Shown one piece after another: positions 7,839 through 14,963 of a stretch of DNA of 35,783 nucleotides. A program made the position numbers and the translations under genes. A model generated the notes under the pieces. The model did no database searches, was not told the DNA's origin, and saw nothing but the letters and a program-made list of their open reading frames with translations. The stretch is from NCBI GenBank assembly GCA_950061135.1, contig CATLVU010000015.1:1-35783 (forward strand), written 5' to 3'. The DNA comes from an uncultured Oligoflexia bacterium. GTDB taxonomy: Bacteria > Bdellovibrionota > Bacteriovoracia > Bacteriovoracales > Bacteriovoracaceae. The number at the start of each line of letters is the position of its first letter. The first letter of the stretch is position 1.

Positions 7839-8490
7839 GCTAGCTCTTTCTTTAATTTTCTTAGGACTATCAGGACAAACGTACTCTTCCATTTTCGGAG
7901 AAGAAACAGCAGTTCTTATTGAAATTGCCTCAACCACAGCAAGCCAATTAAATGAATTAGAACAATTAGTTACCAATGCGGAAAAATACACCAAAAAGAT
8001 GCAAGAGTATAACGAGCTTATGATGGATCATTATTGGCGAGCAGAGAGGATTTTATTTGTAGCAGAATCTCTTGCGGCCAAAAAGGATGCCAAAAATCTA
8101 GGAGAGCTTAATTGGGCGATTAGAGAGTTAAAATATTCAATGTTAGAGCTTAAAACTCTTATGAATGAATATAAAGAGATTAAAAATGACGAGGATCGCA
8201 CCAAGTTTTTAGTTAAAAGACAAAAAAAGATCAATGAGAAAAAGGCAAGGCTCTCTGAACATCAAATAAAATCAGCTAAAACTGCCAAAACCACAGGTAG
8301 AGCGGCGCAGGTTACGGCTCAAAACACAGCTCTTCTTTATGAGCAAAATGTAGAGATGCACAACACCCAACTTGAAATCCTAGAAAAAATTTCAACAACT
8401 AATCGCCTTAAAGCTGAGGAACTAGAAGATAAAAGGTTTTTGCAAATTGAAAAAGAAAAGTTCTACGGACTTAAAGAAGGTAAAAGATGA
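7828..8490 (+). CDS. VirB5/TrbJ-like periplasmic coiled-coil protein
   Basis: The 220-residue product has a signal peptide (hydrophobic to about residue 20, cleavage near TYSS). A mature chain follows that is almost entirely helical and highly charged, with coiled-coil heptads over about 35-130 and 165-215. This matches VirB5/TrbJ minor pilus components, which sit at the pilus tip and affect recipient contact. It lies between VirB4- and VirB6-like genes, exactly the VirB5 position in Agrobacterium. Sequence identity to the family cannot be judged by eye, so the call combines fold type, export signal and order. Start overlaps the VirB4 gene by 11 bases. Confidence 0.6.
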   Translation: MRNKLALSLIFLGLSGQTYSSIFGEETAVLIEIASTTASQLNELEQLVTNAEKYTKKMQEYNELMMDHYWRAERILFVAESLAAKKDAKNLGELNWAIRELKYSMLELKTLMNEYKEIKNDEDRTKFLVKRQKKINEKKARLSEHQIKSAKTAKTTGRAAQVTAQNTALLYEQNVEMHNTQLEILEKISTTNRLKAEELEDKRFLQIEKEKFYGLKEGKR

Positions 8491-9752
8491 GCAATATACT
8501 TCAAGAGATGCTTTTAATAGATGATCCAAGTATTTTTAGGCTTTATAAAGAGCTTATCAAGATTGCCAATTACTTTATTGCACCTGTTTTTACAATTTCT
8601 TTAATCTTAGAGTTTTTTGGACAAATGAATTTTAGTACAAGCGTTAAAAAATTATTTTTAGTTATTATCTTTATGGGTTCATTTTATCAGTTTCACACCG
8701 GCGCTACTCAGATCGCTCTTGAAAGTGCAGGACAAACTCTAAAAAAAGTTAGTCCCGCCAATTTATTTGTCAAAAAATGGAATCAAGCAAAAATTAAAAC
8801 GAAAAAACAAAAAGGATGGGATTCACTTAAAAATATCATCATTCCGAACTTAAATGATCTTATAGGGACTGCATTTTTTGTTCTTGCTAAAATTTTTATC
8901 TGGCTTTTAAAGCTTATTTATTCAAGTGTTTATCACCTTACTTACGTTTTTGCTGGCTTTAGCGCTATTTTATATTTTCTTGGATGGACTCAAGATGCTC
9001 TAAAAGGAACTGTGCAAGCAAGTATTTGGTGTATGATAATGCCATTTGTAATTGTAGCTATATTATCCCTAGTCGGAAACAGCATTGAAGCAACAGCTCT
9101 TGGAGGCAATCTTGTTATCGCTAAAATTGATACTGTCATTTGGCTTTTTGGTGTCACTCTTCTTTTACTTATAAGTCCTCTTATTAGTTATGGCATGATT
9201 CGAGGTGATGGAATTCACTCATTTGGATCAAAAATGGGAACAATGGTTGTAAGCTCTGGACTAAAAGCAATGGCCTTATATCCCATGATGGGGAAAATGA
9301 TGAGTTCAGTAAAAAATCGTACCGTTTCCCCGTTAAGTAATAAAGCTGAGAATGTTTTTAAAAGCCTTAGACAAACAAGCTCCCCTCAAGGGCCCAATAA
9401 TCACAAAGTGGATCAAAATATCAAAAAAGAAGGAAGTAGCTTTAAACAAAACAAGCAAGTCAATACAAAGGCGCAAAGCTCCCTGAAATTAAATGTGAGT
9501 AAAAATCACAACGCACAAAGAAAAGAAACTTCTCTTAATAATAGTCCGCAAACTAATTTAGTCTCTGACAAAGGGCAACGAGTTCAAAAAATAGATAATG
9601 GAGGCAAAAGGAACGGGAAGACTAAAGTATCTGCTCAAATGCCACAAACTCATTTTAGACAAGAAAAGAAGTCACAAACGAAACGAGTGATTCGCTCTAA
9701 ACATGAGATCAAAAACAAGACCCACTTAAAAAGTAAAAGGAATAGAGAATGA
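8487..9752 (+). CDS. VirB6/TrbL-like polytopic channel protein with long basic tail
   Basis: The 421-residue protein has about five to seven membrane segments (near 20-40, 48-68, 130-150, 153-172, 182-205 and 222-245). It ends with a hydrophilic tail from about residue 285 that is rich in K, N, Q and S and low in complexity. VirB6/TrbL forms part of the inner-membrane channel of type IV systems. Position after VirB5 and before VirB8 supports the call. The 135-residue basic tail is unusual; tails on VirB6 proteins are known mainly from Rickettsiales, where they are often extracytoplasmic. The ATG overlaps the previous stop (ATGA). Confidence 0.72.
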   Translation: MSNILQEMLLIDDPSIFRLYKELIKIANYFIAPVFTISLILEFFGQMNFSTSVKKLFLVIIFMGSFYQFHTGATQIALESAGQTLKKVSPANLFVKKWNQAKIKTKKQKGWDSLKNIIIPNLNDLIGTAFFVLAKIFIWLLKLIYSSVYHLTYVFAGFSAILYFLGWTQDALKGTVQASIWCMIMPFVIVAILSLVGNSIEATALGGNLVIAKIDTVIWLFGVTLLLLISPLISYGMIRGDGIHSFGSKMGTMVVSSGLKAMALYPMMGKMMSSVKNRTVSPLSNKAENVFKSLRQTSSPQGPNNHKVDQNIKKEGSSFKQNKQVNTKAQSSLKLNVSKNHNAQRKETSLNNSPQTNLVSDKGQRVQKIDNGGKRNGKTKVSAQMPQTHFRQEKKSQTKRVIRSKHEIKNKTHLKSKRNRE

Positions 9753-10204
9753 ATTTTGATGAATTTAAAACAACATATGTTAACGAGAATAAAAGACTAA
9801 AAACTGTACTAGCACTTACTCTTATTCTAACATCACTTACAACTTTGAGTGTTGCGTTTCAGCATAGATATTTTATCTATAATGGAAAAAGTATATTTGA
9901 AGAGCGCCCTACTGCTGTCGAAGTCTGTAAACGTGCTTTTGAAAGCCTCGCTAGTGGTGAACCTAATTCTTATCTTGTAACTGATGAAATCATTGAGCTT
10001 GTAGAAAAAGAGCCTTTTAATCTTAGAGTTGATAAAATCCTAAAGCTAGAATCTCTTGAGAAAAACTTTTGTAAGATTATTCTAAAATCAGATGGCGATC
10101 TTCTCTCGTTTAAGATCGGCTTAAAAGAGAGTTCATTTTTTCCATTTCATTACAAATTAATTCAATTAGATCAACTGGCCATTGTAAAAGGAGAAAGAAA
10201 GTGA
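9749..10204 (+). CDS. VirB8/TraE-like inner-membrane assembly protein
   Basis: The 151-residue protein has a short cytoplasmic N-terminus, one membrane helix (about 20-40) and a periplasmic domain of about 110 residues. That is the VirB8/TraE bitopic layout. The domain is roughly two thirds the usual VirB8 length, closer to TraE. VirB8 nucleates assembly of the inner part of the channel. The call rests on topology and on its place between VirB6- and VirB9-like genes. Start overlaps the previous stop by four bases, and the next gene starts at the GTGA overlap. Confidence 0.6.
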   Translation: MNFDEFKTTYVNENKRLKTVLALTLILTSLTTLSVAFQHRYFIYNGKSIFEERPTAVEVCKRAFESLASGEPNSYLVTDEIIELVEKEPFNLRVDKILKLESLEKNFCKIILKSDGDLLSFKIGLKESSFFPFHYKLIQLDQLAIVKGERK

Positions 10205-10671
10205 GCTTTTATATATTAGCAAACCATATAACTACCCTATTTTTAAGCTTAAACCTTTTAACAACTCTTAGCTTTGATTCAGAGATTATTAGTTATTTAT
10301 ATGGGGGCAGTAAAGAAGATGTGTTTTTTAAGGTAACAAATAATAATCGCACCCTAGCGATTAAACCTTTAACGGATGGGAGTTTTTCAAATCTTTTGGT
10401 TATTACTAAAGAGAGAAAATACTATTTTGACCTGAATCTTGCAAAAAATAATCCTCATCAATTTATTGAAATTAAAGATGGTATTCCAAGTCATGCACTA
10501 ATTAAGAAAATGATAACTAAATCCTATGACGTACTTGAGGGACAATCATCGATTCTTTTTATTAATAAATTGGATCGTGATGTTTGGGTAAACTCTAAAA
10601 AGGTAAAACGAAAAGAGTATTTATCTAAAGGGGTCCCCATCATCTTAGAGGGCAAACGTATTTTAAACTAA
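10201..10671 (+). CDS. VirB9/TraK-like outer-membrane core component (short)
   Basis: The 156-residue product starts at GTG 10201, six bases after AAGGAGAA-type purines (10190-10197) and overlapping the upstream stop. A hydrophobic N-terminus (about 5-27) looks like a signal. The segment SNLLVITKERKYYFDL (about 61-76) matches the conserved VirB9 strand pair written as TNLVIVTdkRtYnFeL in the family. VirB9 is normally about 270-290 residues; here the C-terminal domain that contacts VirB7 seems reduced or absent. It probably forms the outer-membrane ring with the VirB10-like protein encoded next. Confidence 0.65.
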   Translation: MSFYILANHITTLFLSLNLLTTLSFDSEIISYLYGGSKEDVFFKVTNNNRTLAIKPLTDGSFSNLLVITKERKYYFDLNLAKNNPHQFIEIKDGIPSHALIKKMITKSYDVLEGQSSILFINKLDRDVWVNSKKVKRKEYLSKGVPIILEGKRILN

Positions 10672-10689
10672 AAGATTAAGGACACTTAA

Positions 10690-11448
10690 ATGAAGAGATT
10701 AACAATTATTTTAATTGTCATGGGGTTTTGCATTCAAAATAGCAATTTATGGGCGCTTGAAGCAAGAATCACCATGCTTAAAAATAAAAAAAGTAAAAAA
10801 ATAAGCTCCCCCAAAAAGCGAGGTTCAGATGAATTATTTAAAAGGCTTATGCAAAATAATCAAAAAATTAACGATCTTCTTAAAGCAAGGACTCAGATAC
10901 CTGTTATATGGGAAGGAAACGAAAGGATTCTCACAGGAAAGACATACCGTGGTACTCTTTTAAACTCTATTAATTCAACAAATATTGCATCTCCTGTACT
11001 GGTTCAAGCTGATCTAAATCAAGGACTTCCTTTTAATAGTAAGTTTTCATGTCAGGCAATCACTCAGCAAAAACGAGTATATTGTATTTGCAATAAACTG
11101 ATTACTACCACAAAAGAAATCCCCATTAGCGCCCAGCTTTTAAATATTGATGGATCATCAGGACTTACAGGTATCTATGAGGATGGAAAAGAAGATTTAA
11201 TCGCAGGAATGATTTTATCAGAGTTCTCGCAAGGAGTACTTGCATCTGCTCAAGATAAAATCACCACACCATTTGGCAATATCCAAGAGCAAAGTTTTAA
11301 AAATCATCTTTTGCAAGGAGGTGTTAATTCCGCTAACGGGGCATCTAAAATTCTTTTAGAAGAAATGAAACAAACCGTGCCTATTATCACAATTAAAGCA
11401 GGATCAAGGGTTTTAATCTATTTTATGGAGAAGATTCATGAGCTTTAG
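10690..11448 (+). CDS. VirB10/TrbI-like core protein (short)
   Basis: The 252-residue protein has a hydrophobic N-terminal segment (about 5-23), a basic linker (KNKKSKKISSPKKRG), then a C-terminal domain. That domain has VirB10/TrbI features: ILTGKTYRGTLLNSIN near 75, QLLNIDGSSGLTGIYEDGKE near 155, and IKAGSRVLIYFME near the end. VirB10 spans both membranes and gates the channel. The usual length is 370-450 residues; this one has almost no proline-rich middle region. Ribosome binding site AAGGA (10678-10682) precedes the ATG. The lipoprotein gene overlaps its 3' end by 11 bases. Confidence 0.7.
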   Translation: MKRLTIILIVMGFCIQNSNLWALEARITMLKNKKSKKISSPKKRGSDELFKRLMQNNQKINDLLKARTQIPVIWEGNERILTGKTYRGTLLNSINSTNIASPVLVQADLNQGLPFNSKFSCQAITQQKRVYCICNKLITTTKEIPISAQLLNIDGSSGLTGIYEDGKEDLIAGMILSEFSQGVLASAQDKITTPFGNIQEQSFKNHLLQGGVNSANGASKILLEEMKQTVPIITIKAGSRVLIYFMEKIHEL

Positions 11449-11944
11449 ACTACTCATTTTTTTAACCTTATTTACATCATGCTCCACACTTAAAAGATCA
11501 GTTATTAGTGGATCATTAATTGGAGCAGTGACAGGAGGAACCGGCGGTGCTGTATTTTCGCCTAATGAAGAATCCACCAACAAAAATGCTTATCTTGGAA
11601 GCTTACTTGGCGCTGTTGCAGGAGCAGGACTTGCTTATTTAATGCACGAGAAACCTAAAAAGAAAGAGGGTAAGTCAATGCTACTAGATGAACCAACACT
11701 AAATCATAAGGAGGTACCATTATTTGATTTTTCCCCAGAATTAAAAAACATCAAACCAGAAGTTAATTTTAAACCAATTAAGAAGTACGAAGTACCGACA
11801 GAAAAATTACCAAAAGAGCTGGAAGGAAAGGTAAAAAAACAGTTCATTATCGAATACCAATCTGATTCTCAAACTCTTGAGATAGGAAATAGAACAATTC
11901 AAATTAGTCCTTTTAAGGCATGGGAGCATGTATATGAACAATAA
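11438..11944 (+). CDS. Glycine-zipper lipoprotein, candidate VirB7/TraV counterpart
   Basis: The 168-residue protein has a lipoprotein signal (LTLFTSC, Cys15). A glycine-zipper hydrophobic pair follows (SLIGAVTGGTGGAVF and SLLGAVAGAGLAYLM, about 25-68), then a proline- and lysine-rich tail. Glycine-zipper lipoproteins insert in or line the outer membrane. In type IV systems the lipoprotein VirB7/TraV stabilises VirB9 and the outer-membrane ring. Here the gene lies after VirB10 rather than between VirB6 and VirB8, and the protein is larger than a classic VirB7. The role is inferred from context. The coupling-protein gene starts inside its last codons. Confidence 0.6.
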   Translation: MSFRLLIFLTLFTSCSTLKRSVISGSLIGAVTGGTGGAVFSPNEESTNKNAYLGSLLGAVAGAGLAYLMHEKPKKKEGKSMLLDEPTLNHKEVPLFDFSPELKNIKPEVNFKPIKKYEVPTEKLPKELEGKVKKQFIIEYQSDSQTLEIGNRTIQISPFKAWEHVYEQ

Positions 11945-13325
11945 AAAACAATCACCACAATTTGATTTTTTTACACCAATCTATGAAATCTTTCATGAGC
12001 TTTGCATGCTTATTGCAGAGCTTGGAAAAGAGCTTTTATTTTGGGGATATAAAAAAGCTTTTAATAAGGCCCCACCTCTTCAAAAAATTGATCGAAAAGC
12101 ATTAGCGGTTATAAACACAACTGACCTTCAAGATACTTTAGGCATTGATACAAAAACGAGAAAGGACTTTCTATTAGATGATATTGATTTTAGAAAACAT
12201 AGTTTTATTGTTGGGGCATCAGGCTTTGGAAAAACAAACTTAATTAGTATTCTTCAAGAAAATTCATTAGTGCAAAACAAGCCTATTATTTTCTTTGACC
12301 CAAAAGGCGATTTAGAGGCCCTTACTACCTTTAAATCCATTTGCGAGAAATACAACAAACCTTGCTATATCTTTTCTGAACACTACCAAGATTCAATCTC
12401 GTTAAATCCTGTGATAGAGGGAACTGTTAACCAAGTCACAGATAGAATCATGAGGGCCTTTGAATGGTCAGAGCCTTATTACAAAGATGCGTCAAGAAGA
12501 AGCTTAACTAGAGCTTTAAAGAACTTAGAGTTTGAAGATCAGGCCTTCACATTAAGAGCAATCTTTGAAGAGCTTGAAAAAATGGAGTCCAAAGAAAATA
12601 TTGGATTAATCGCCAAGATTGAAGCGATATTGGATTCAGATTTTGGAAAAATCTTAAACGCTAATAATGAAGGGCTTACCCTATCAAAAATCAGAGAAGA
12701 AAGAGCTTGTTTATATATAGGGCTTTCAACTCAAGGTTATGGTGAAACAGCAATGGCGGTAGGAAAGCTTTTTCTAGGAGAGCTTCTTTATAACTCTTAT
12801 AAGACCCTAAAGGATAATTCTAAGCTCAAGCATGGATTATCCAACCCAATCAGTGTTTATTTTGATGAGTTTGGCTCACTTGTAACACCGGACTTTATTG
12901 AGCTTCAAAATAAATGTAGAGGTGCTGGAATTGAGCTTACTATTGCAGTACAAACAGCTTCTGATATTGACCGAGTAAATCCTGAGCTTACAAAACAAGT
13001 TGTAGAAAACGCAGGGAATCTATTTGTCCTAAAACAGCGTTTAGATGCTTCAGCTTCGTTTTTTGCAGATGCTATCGGAACAATTTTATCTAAGAAAGAG
13101 ACAATTATTATCGAAGAAGGAAGATTGCAAAACCGAGGAAGTATTCGAGAAGTTAACGAGCTTTTAGTTCATCCTGACATCATCAAAAATTTAAGAATAG
13201 GCCAATGTATTTTACTACGGCAAGGCCCTACCCAAATTAACTTAATCAATATCCGAAACCGCGAGGTGGATAAGATGAAAAAACTAGCAAGTATCTGGGA
13301 TAAATTTCCAGAGCTATTTAACTAA
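11934..13325 (+). CDS. virD4: VirD4/TraG-family coupling ATPase without clear membrane anchor
   Basis: This 463-residue type IV coupling protein would bring the relaxase-DNA complex to the channel and pump DNA. Walker A is VGASGFGKTN (about 92-101), followed by IIFFDPKGDLEAL (about 117-129), typical of VirD4/TraD. Walker B is ISVYFDEFGSL (about 305-315), and AVQTASDIDRV follows. The start at 11934 is preferred because GGGAG (11922-11926) is seven bases upstream; the ATG at 11928 would be only one base away. Classic VirD4 proteins have two N-terminal membrane helices; here residues 1-50 contain only an amphipathic helix. It may be soluble and tethered by a partner, as for some short coupling proteins of other ICEs. 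Confidence 0.88.
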   Translation: MNNKKQSPQFDFFTPIYEIFHELCMLIAELGKELLFWGYKKAFNKAPPLQKIDRKALAVINTTDLQDTLGIDTKTRKDFLLDDIDFRKHSFIVGASGFGKTNLISILQENSLVQNKPIIFFDPKGDLEALTTFKSICEKYNKPCYIFSEHYQDSISLNPVIEGTVNQVTDRIMRAFEWSEPYYKDASRRSLTRALKNLEFEDQAFTLRAIFEELEKMESKENIGLIAKIEAILDSDFGKILNANNEGLTLSKIREERACLYIGLSTQGYGETAMAVGKLFLGELLYNSYKTLKDNSKLKHGLSNPISVYFDEFGSLVTPDFIELQNKCRGAGIELTIAVQTASDIDRVNPELTKQVVENAGNLFVLKQRLDASASFFADAIGTILSKKETIIIEEGRLQNRGSIREVNELLVHPDIIKNLRIGQCILLRQGPTQINLINIRNREVDKMKKLASIWDKFPELFN

Positions 13326-13337
13326 AAGGAATTGCTT

Positions 13338-14069
13338 ATGAGTTCTATATCGCATCTTAATAGCGTTTATATTAATTACCTCACACCATTAATTAAGTGG
13401 AGGATTATGGATTTAGAAAGTTTAAGGAGACAATGTGGTTCACGGCCTAACTATTTTCACTTTGCAAGAGTTATTAGAAAAATGGAAAAAGAAAAAATAC
13501 TCAGTAGCTATAAGCACCGATTTAACGGCAAAAAATATCTCTTTTTTAACTCGTTCGGAGAACGGCAAATCACGGGCATCCAAAATCCGACAGGAGTATC
13601 AAAGGATTCCATAATTCATGATTTAAAAGTATCTGAGCTTACAATGACACTATTAGAATCAGGGCTGATTGATGACGTTTCTTTAGAGCATGAACTGCAA
13701 AACAAAAGAAATTTTAGACAAACCTACAGGGTTATTCCTGATGCTCTCTTAGAAATTAATCAAGGAGATAAAAAGCAAAAATTAGCATTAGAGCTTGAAT
13801 TAACTCAGAAACAAAAACAAAGGATAAGGGAAAAAGCAAAGCAATATATGATTAGTTCTAAGTATGATTTTGTAATCTATGTATTCCCGAACAAAAGAAT
13901 GCTGCAGATGTATATGCAAGAAATTATGAGTAGCGTTGGAAGTAAATATTTTAATCGTTTTGTATTTATAACTGATGAAAGTATCACGATAAAAAAGACT
14001 AATCTCTTAGAGTTTGATTGCTATAGAGCAAATAAGGTCTATCCATTTTGTGAGTTTTTGAAGGTGTAA
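13338..14069 (+). CDS. Replication-relaxation family protein, candidate MOBC-type relaxase
   Basis: The 243-residue protein has an N-terminal winged-helix-like region (about 15-75, with LRRQCGSRPNYFHFARVIRKM) and a C-terminal domain. That domain carries a helix beginning at H95 (IIHDLKVSELTM), then IPDALLEI (D135), LALELELTQ (E152, E154) and a following K-rich helix ending in Y. This H/PD/ExE layout is that of the replication-relaxation family (PF13814), which includes MOBC relaxases and resembles PD-(D/E)XK nucleases. Known MOBC proteins nick oriT without a catalytic tyrosine. No other relaxase is visible, and the structured non-coding stretch follows directly. Start: ATG 13338, seven bases after AAAGGA; the TTG at 13332 is too close to it. 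Confidence 0.65.
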   Translation: MSSISHLNSVYINYLTPLIKWRIMDLESLRRQCGSRPNYFHFARVIRKMEKEKILSSYKHRFNGKKYLFFNSFGERQITGIQNPTGVSKDSIIHDLKVSELTMTLLESGLIDDVSLEHELQNKRNFRQTYRVIPDALLEINQGDKKQKLALELELTQKQKQRIREKAKQYMISSKYDFVIYVFPNKRMLQMYMQEIMSSVGSKYFNRFVFITDESITIKKTNLLEFDCYRANKVYPFCEFLKV

Positions 14070-14083
14070 ATGGGGTGTAAATG
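14064..14083. repeat. Tandem 9-mer GTGTAAATG with 11-bp period
   Basis: GTGTAAATG occurs at 14064-14072 (overlapping the relaxase stop codon) and 14075-14083. A weaker TTGTAAACA follows at 14120-14128. One-helical-turn spacing suggests a protein binding site at the left edge of the candidate oriT. Confidence 0.4.
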
Positions 14084-14103
14084 CACAACAAATGATTTTT
14101 TTA

Positions 14104-14232
14104 ACGGCTCGCCAAGTCGTTGTAAACATTAAGAAAATATCCGCTCCGAAATTGACTCCCTCTCTCTCACGTAATTCGATAGATGGAGTCAGTTTCTACG
14201 CGGGATAAGTTTCTATGATCAACAGGCGAGCC
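14104..14232. other. Candidate origin of transfer (nested inverted repeats)
   Basis: An outer perfect inverted repeat pairs GGCTCGCC (14106-14113) with GGCGAGCC (14225-14232). Inside it GAAATTGACTCC (14148-14159) pairs with GGAGTCAGTTTC (14185-14196) with one G-T pair, and CCGC (14141-14144) pairs with GCGG (14200-14203), extended by TAT/ATA beyond a one-base bulge. The 25-base loop holds CTCTCTCTCACG. The stretch has no coding frame and lies just after the relaxase candidate and before an accessory gene, where an oriT would be expected. A structured RNA is the alternative. Confidence 0.5.
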
Positions 14233-14252
14233 TAATTTTAGGAGTAGGAGAT

Positions 14253-14621
14253 ATGGAAAATATAATAAAGGAAGAGAGTAAAAAAAGAGGAAGGAAAACA
14301 AAAAATCAAAGTAAAGAAGTGGTTATAAATAAAGAGCAAACAAAGTTTTTTGTGGATTTAAGTAATGAAAAAAAGATTTTAGATTTGATTTTTAGTTTTT
14401 TAGTAAAGTGCAACCAAAAGAGTTATGGAAGGATTATTACTTTCAAAGACCTCTGTCTTTATTCTTTGTCTAGGCTGACAGAAAAAGACATTAGCAAGGT
14501 TCAAGAAATGAGTCTAACTCAAATGGAAAAAGTCCAAAGGGCCTTAGATGATTTTAACAAGAAGACAGATCAAAAGCTTGAGCTTGGTGAATTTTTAGTC
14601 AAGAAGCTTGGAATTAATTAA
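14253..14621 (+). CDS. Hypothetical accessory protein, possibly DNA-binding
   Basis: The 122-residue protein has a basic N-terminus (KKRGRKTKNQSK) and then a helical body without signal, cysteines or enzymatic motif. AGGAG at 14240-14244 lies eight bases before the ATG. It is the first gene after the candidate oriT and is followed by SSB, so it may be an auxiliary mobilisation or replication protein that binds the repeats. This is inference from place and charge. I do not recognise the family. Confidence 0.55.
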   Translation: MENIIKEESKKRGRKTKNQSKEVVINKEQTKFFVDLSNEKKILDLIFSFLVKCNQKSYGRIITFKDLCLYSLSRLTEKDISKVQEMSLTQMEKVQRALDDFNKKTDQKLELGEFLVKKLGIN

Positions 14622-14638
14622 AACAAGGAATGCGAAAA

Positions 14639-14944
14639 ATGAATGAACAACAATATATTTTATTATTTGGAAGACTTGGAAAAAATCCAGAGCTTAAATA
14701 CACAAAAGAGCAAAAAGCCGTATGTGCTTTTTCACTAGCACAGAATCTAGAAGGACAAGACAAACCAATATGGCACAATATCATTATCTGGGGAAAACAA
14801 GCAGAGCAATGCAATTTATACCTTAAAAAAGGTTCTCCCGTTTTTGTGCGCGGCCAAATACAATCACGTAGCTATACATCAAGTCAAGGTGAAACTAAGC
14901 AATTTACAGAAGTTAAAGCCGATTTAGTTGGTTTCACTTATTAA
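14639..14944 (+). CDS. ssb: Short single-stranded DNA-binding protein (SSB family)
   Basis: The 101-residue OB-fold protein reads FGRLGKNPELKYTKEQKAVCAFSLAQ near the start in shorter pieces: GRLGKNPELKYT, then AVCAFSLAQN, IWHNIIIWGKQAEQC and KGSPVFVRGQIQSRSY, the standard SSB strand order. It coats single-stranded DNA, here probably the transferred or incoming strand. It stops right after the OB fold with GFTY, lacking the glycine-rich linker and acidic DDDIPF-type tail that recruit host repair proteins. Start: the ATG at 14639 is preferred, with AAGGA at 14625-14629; the ATG at 14630 overlaps that site. It belongs to the module of accessory protein, SSB, excisionase and integrase. Confidence 0.88.
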   Translation: MNEQQYILLFGRLGKNPELKYTKEQKAVCAFSLAQNLEGQDKPIWHNIIIWGKQAEQCNLYLKKGSPVFVRGQIQSRSYTSSQGETKQFTEVKADLVGFTY

Positions 14945-14963
14945 AAATTTGAAGGAAATATCA

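Noticed and set aside
7680-7994. Minus-strand frame across the VirB4/VirB5 junction
   Set aside because: It is antisense to two well-supported overlapping genes and is typical of AT-rich shadow frames.
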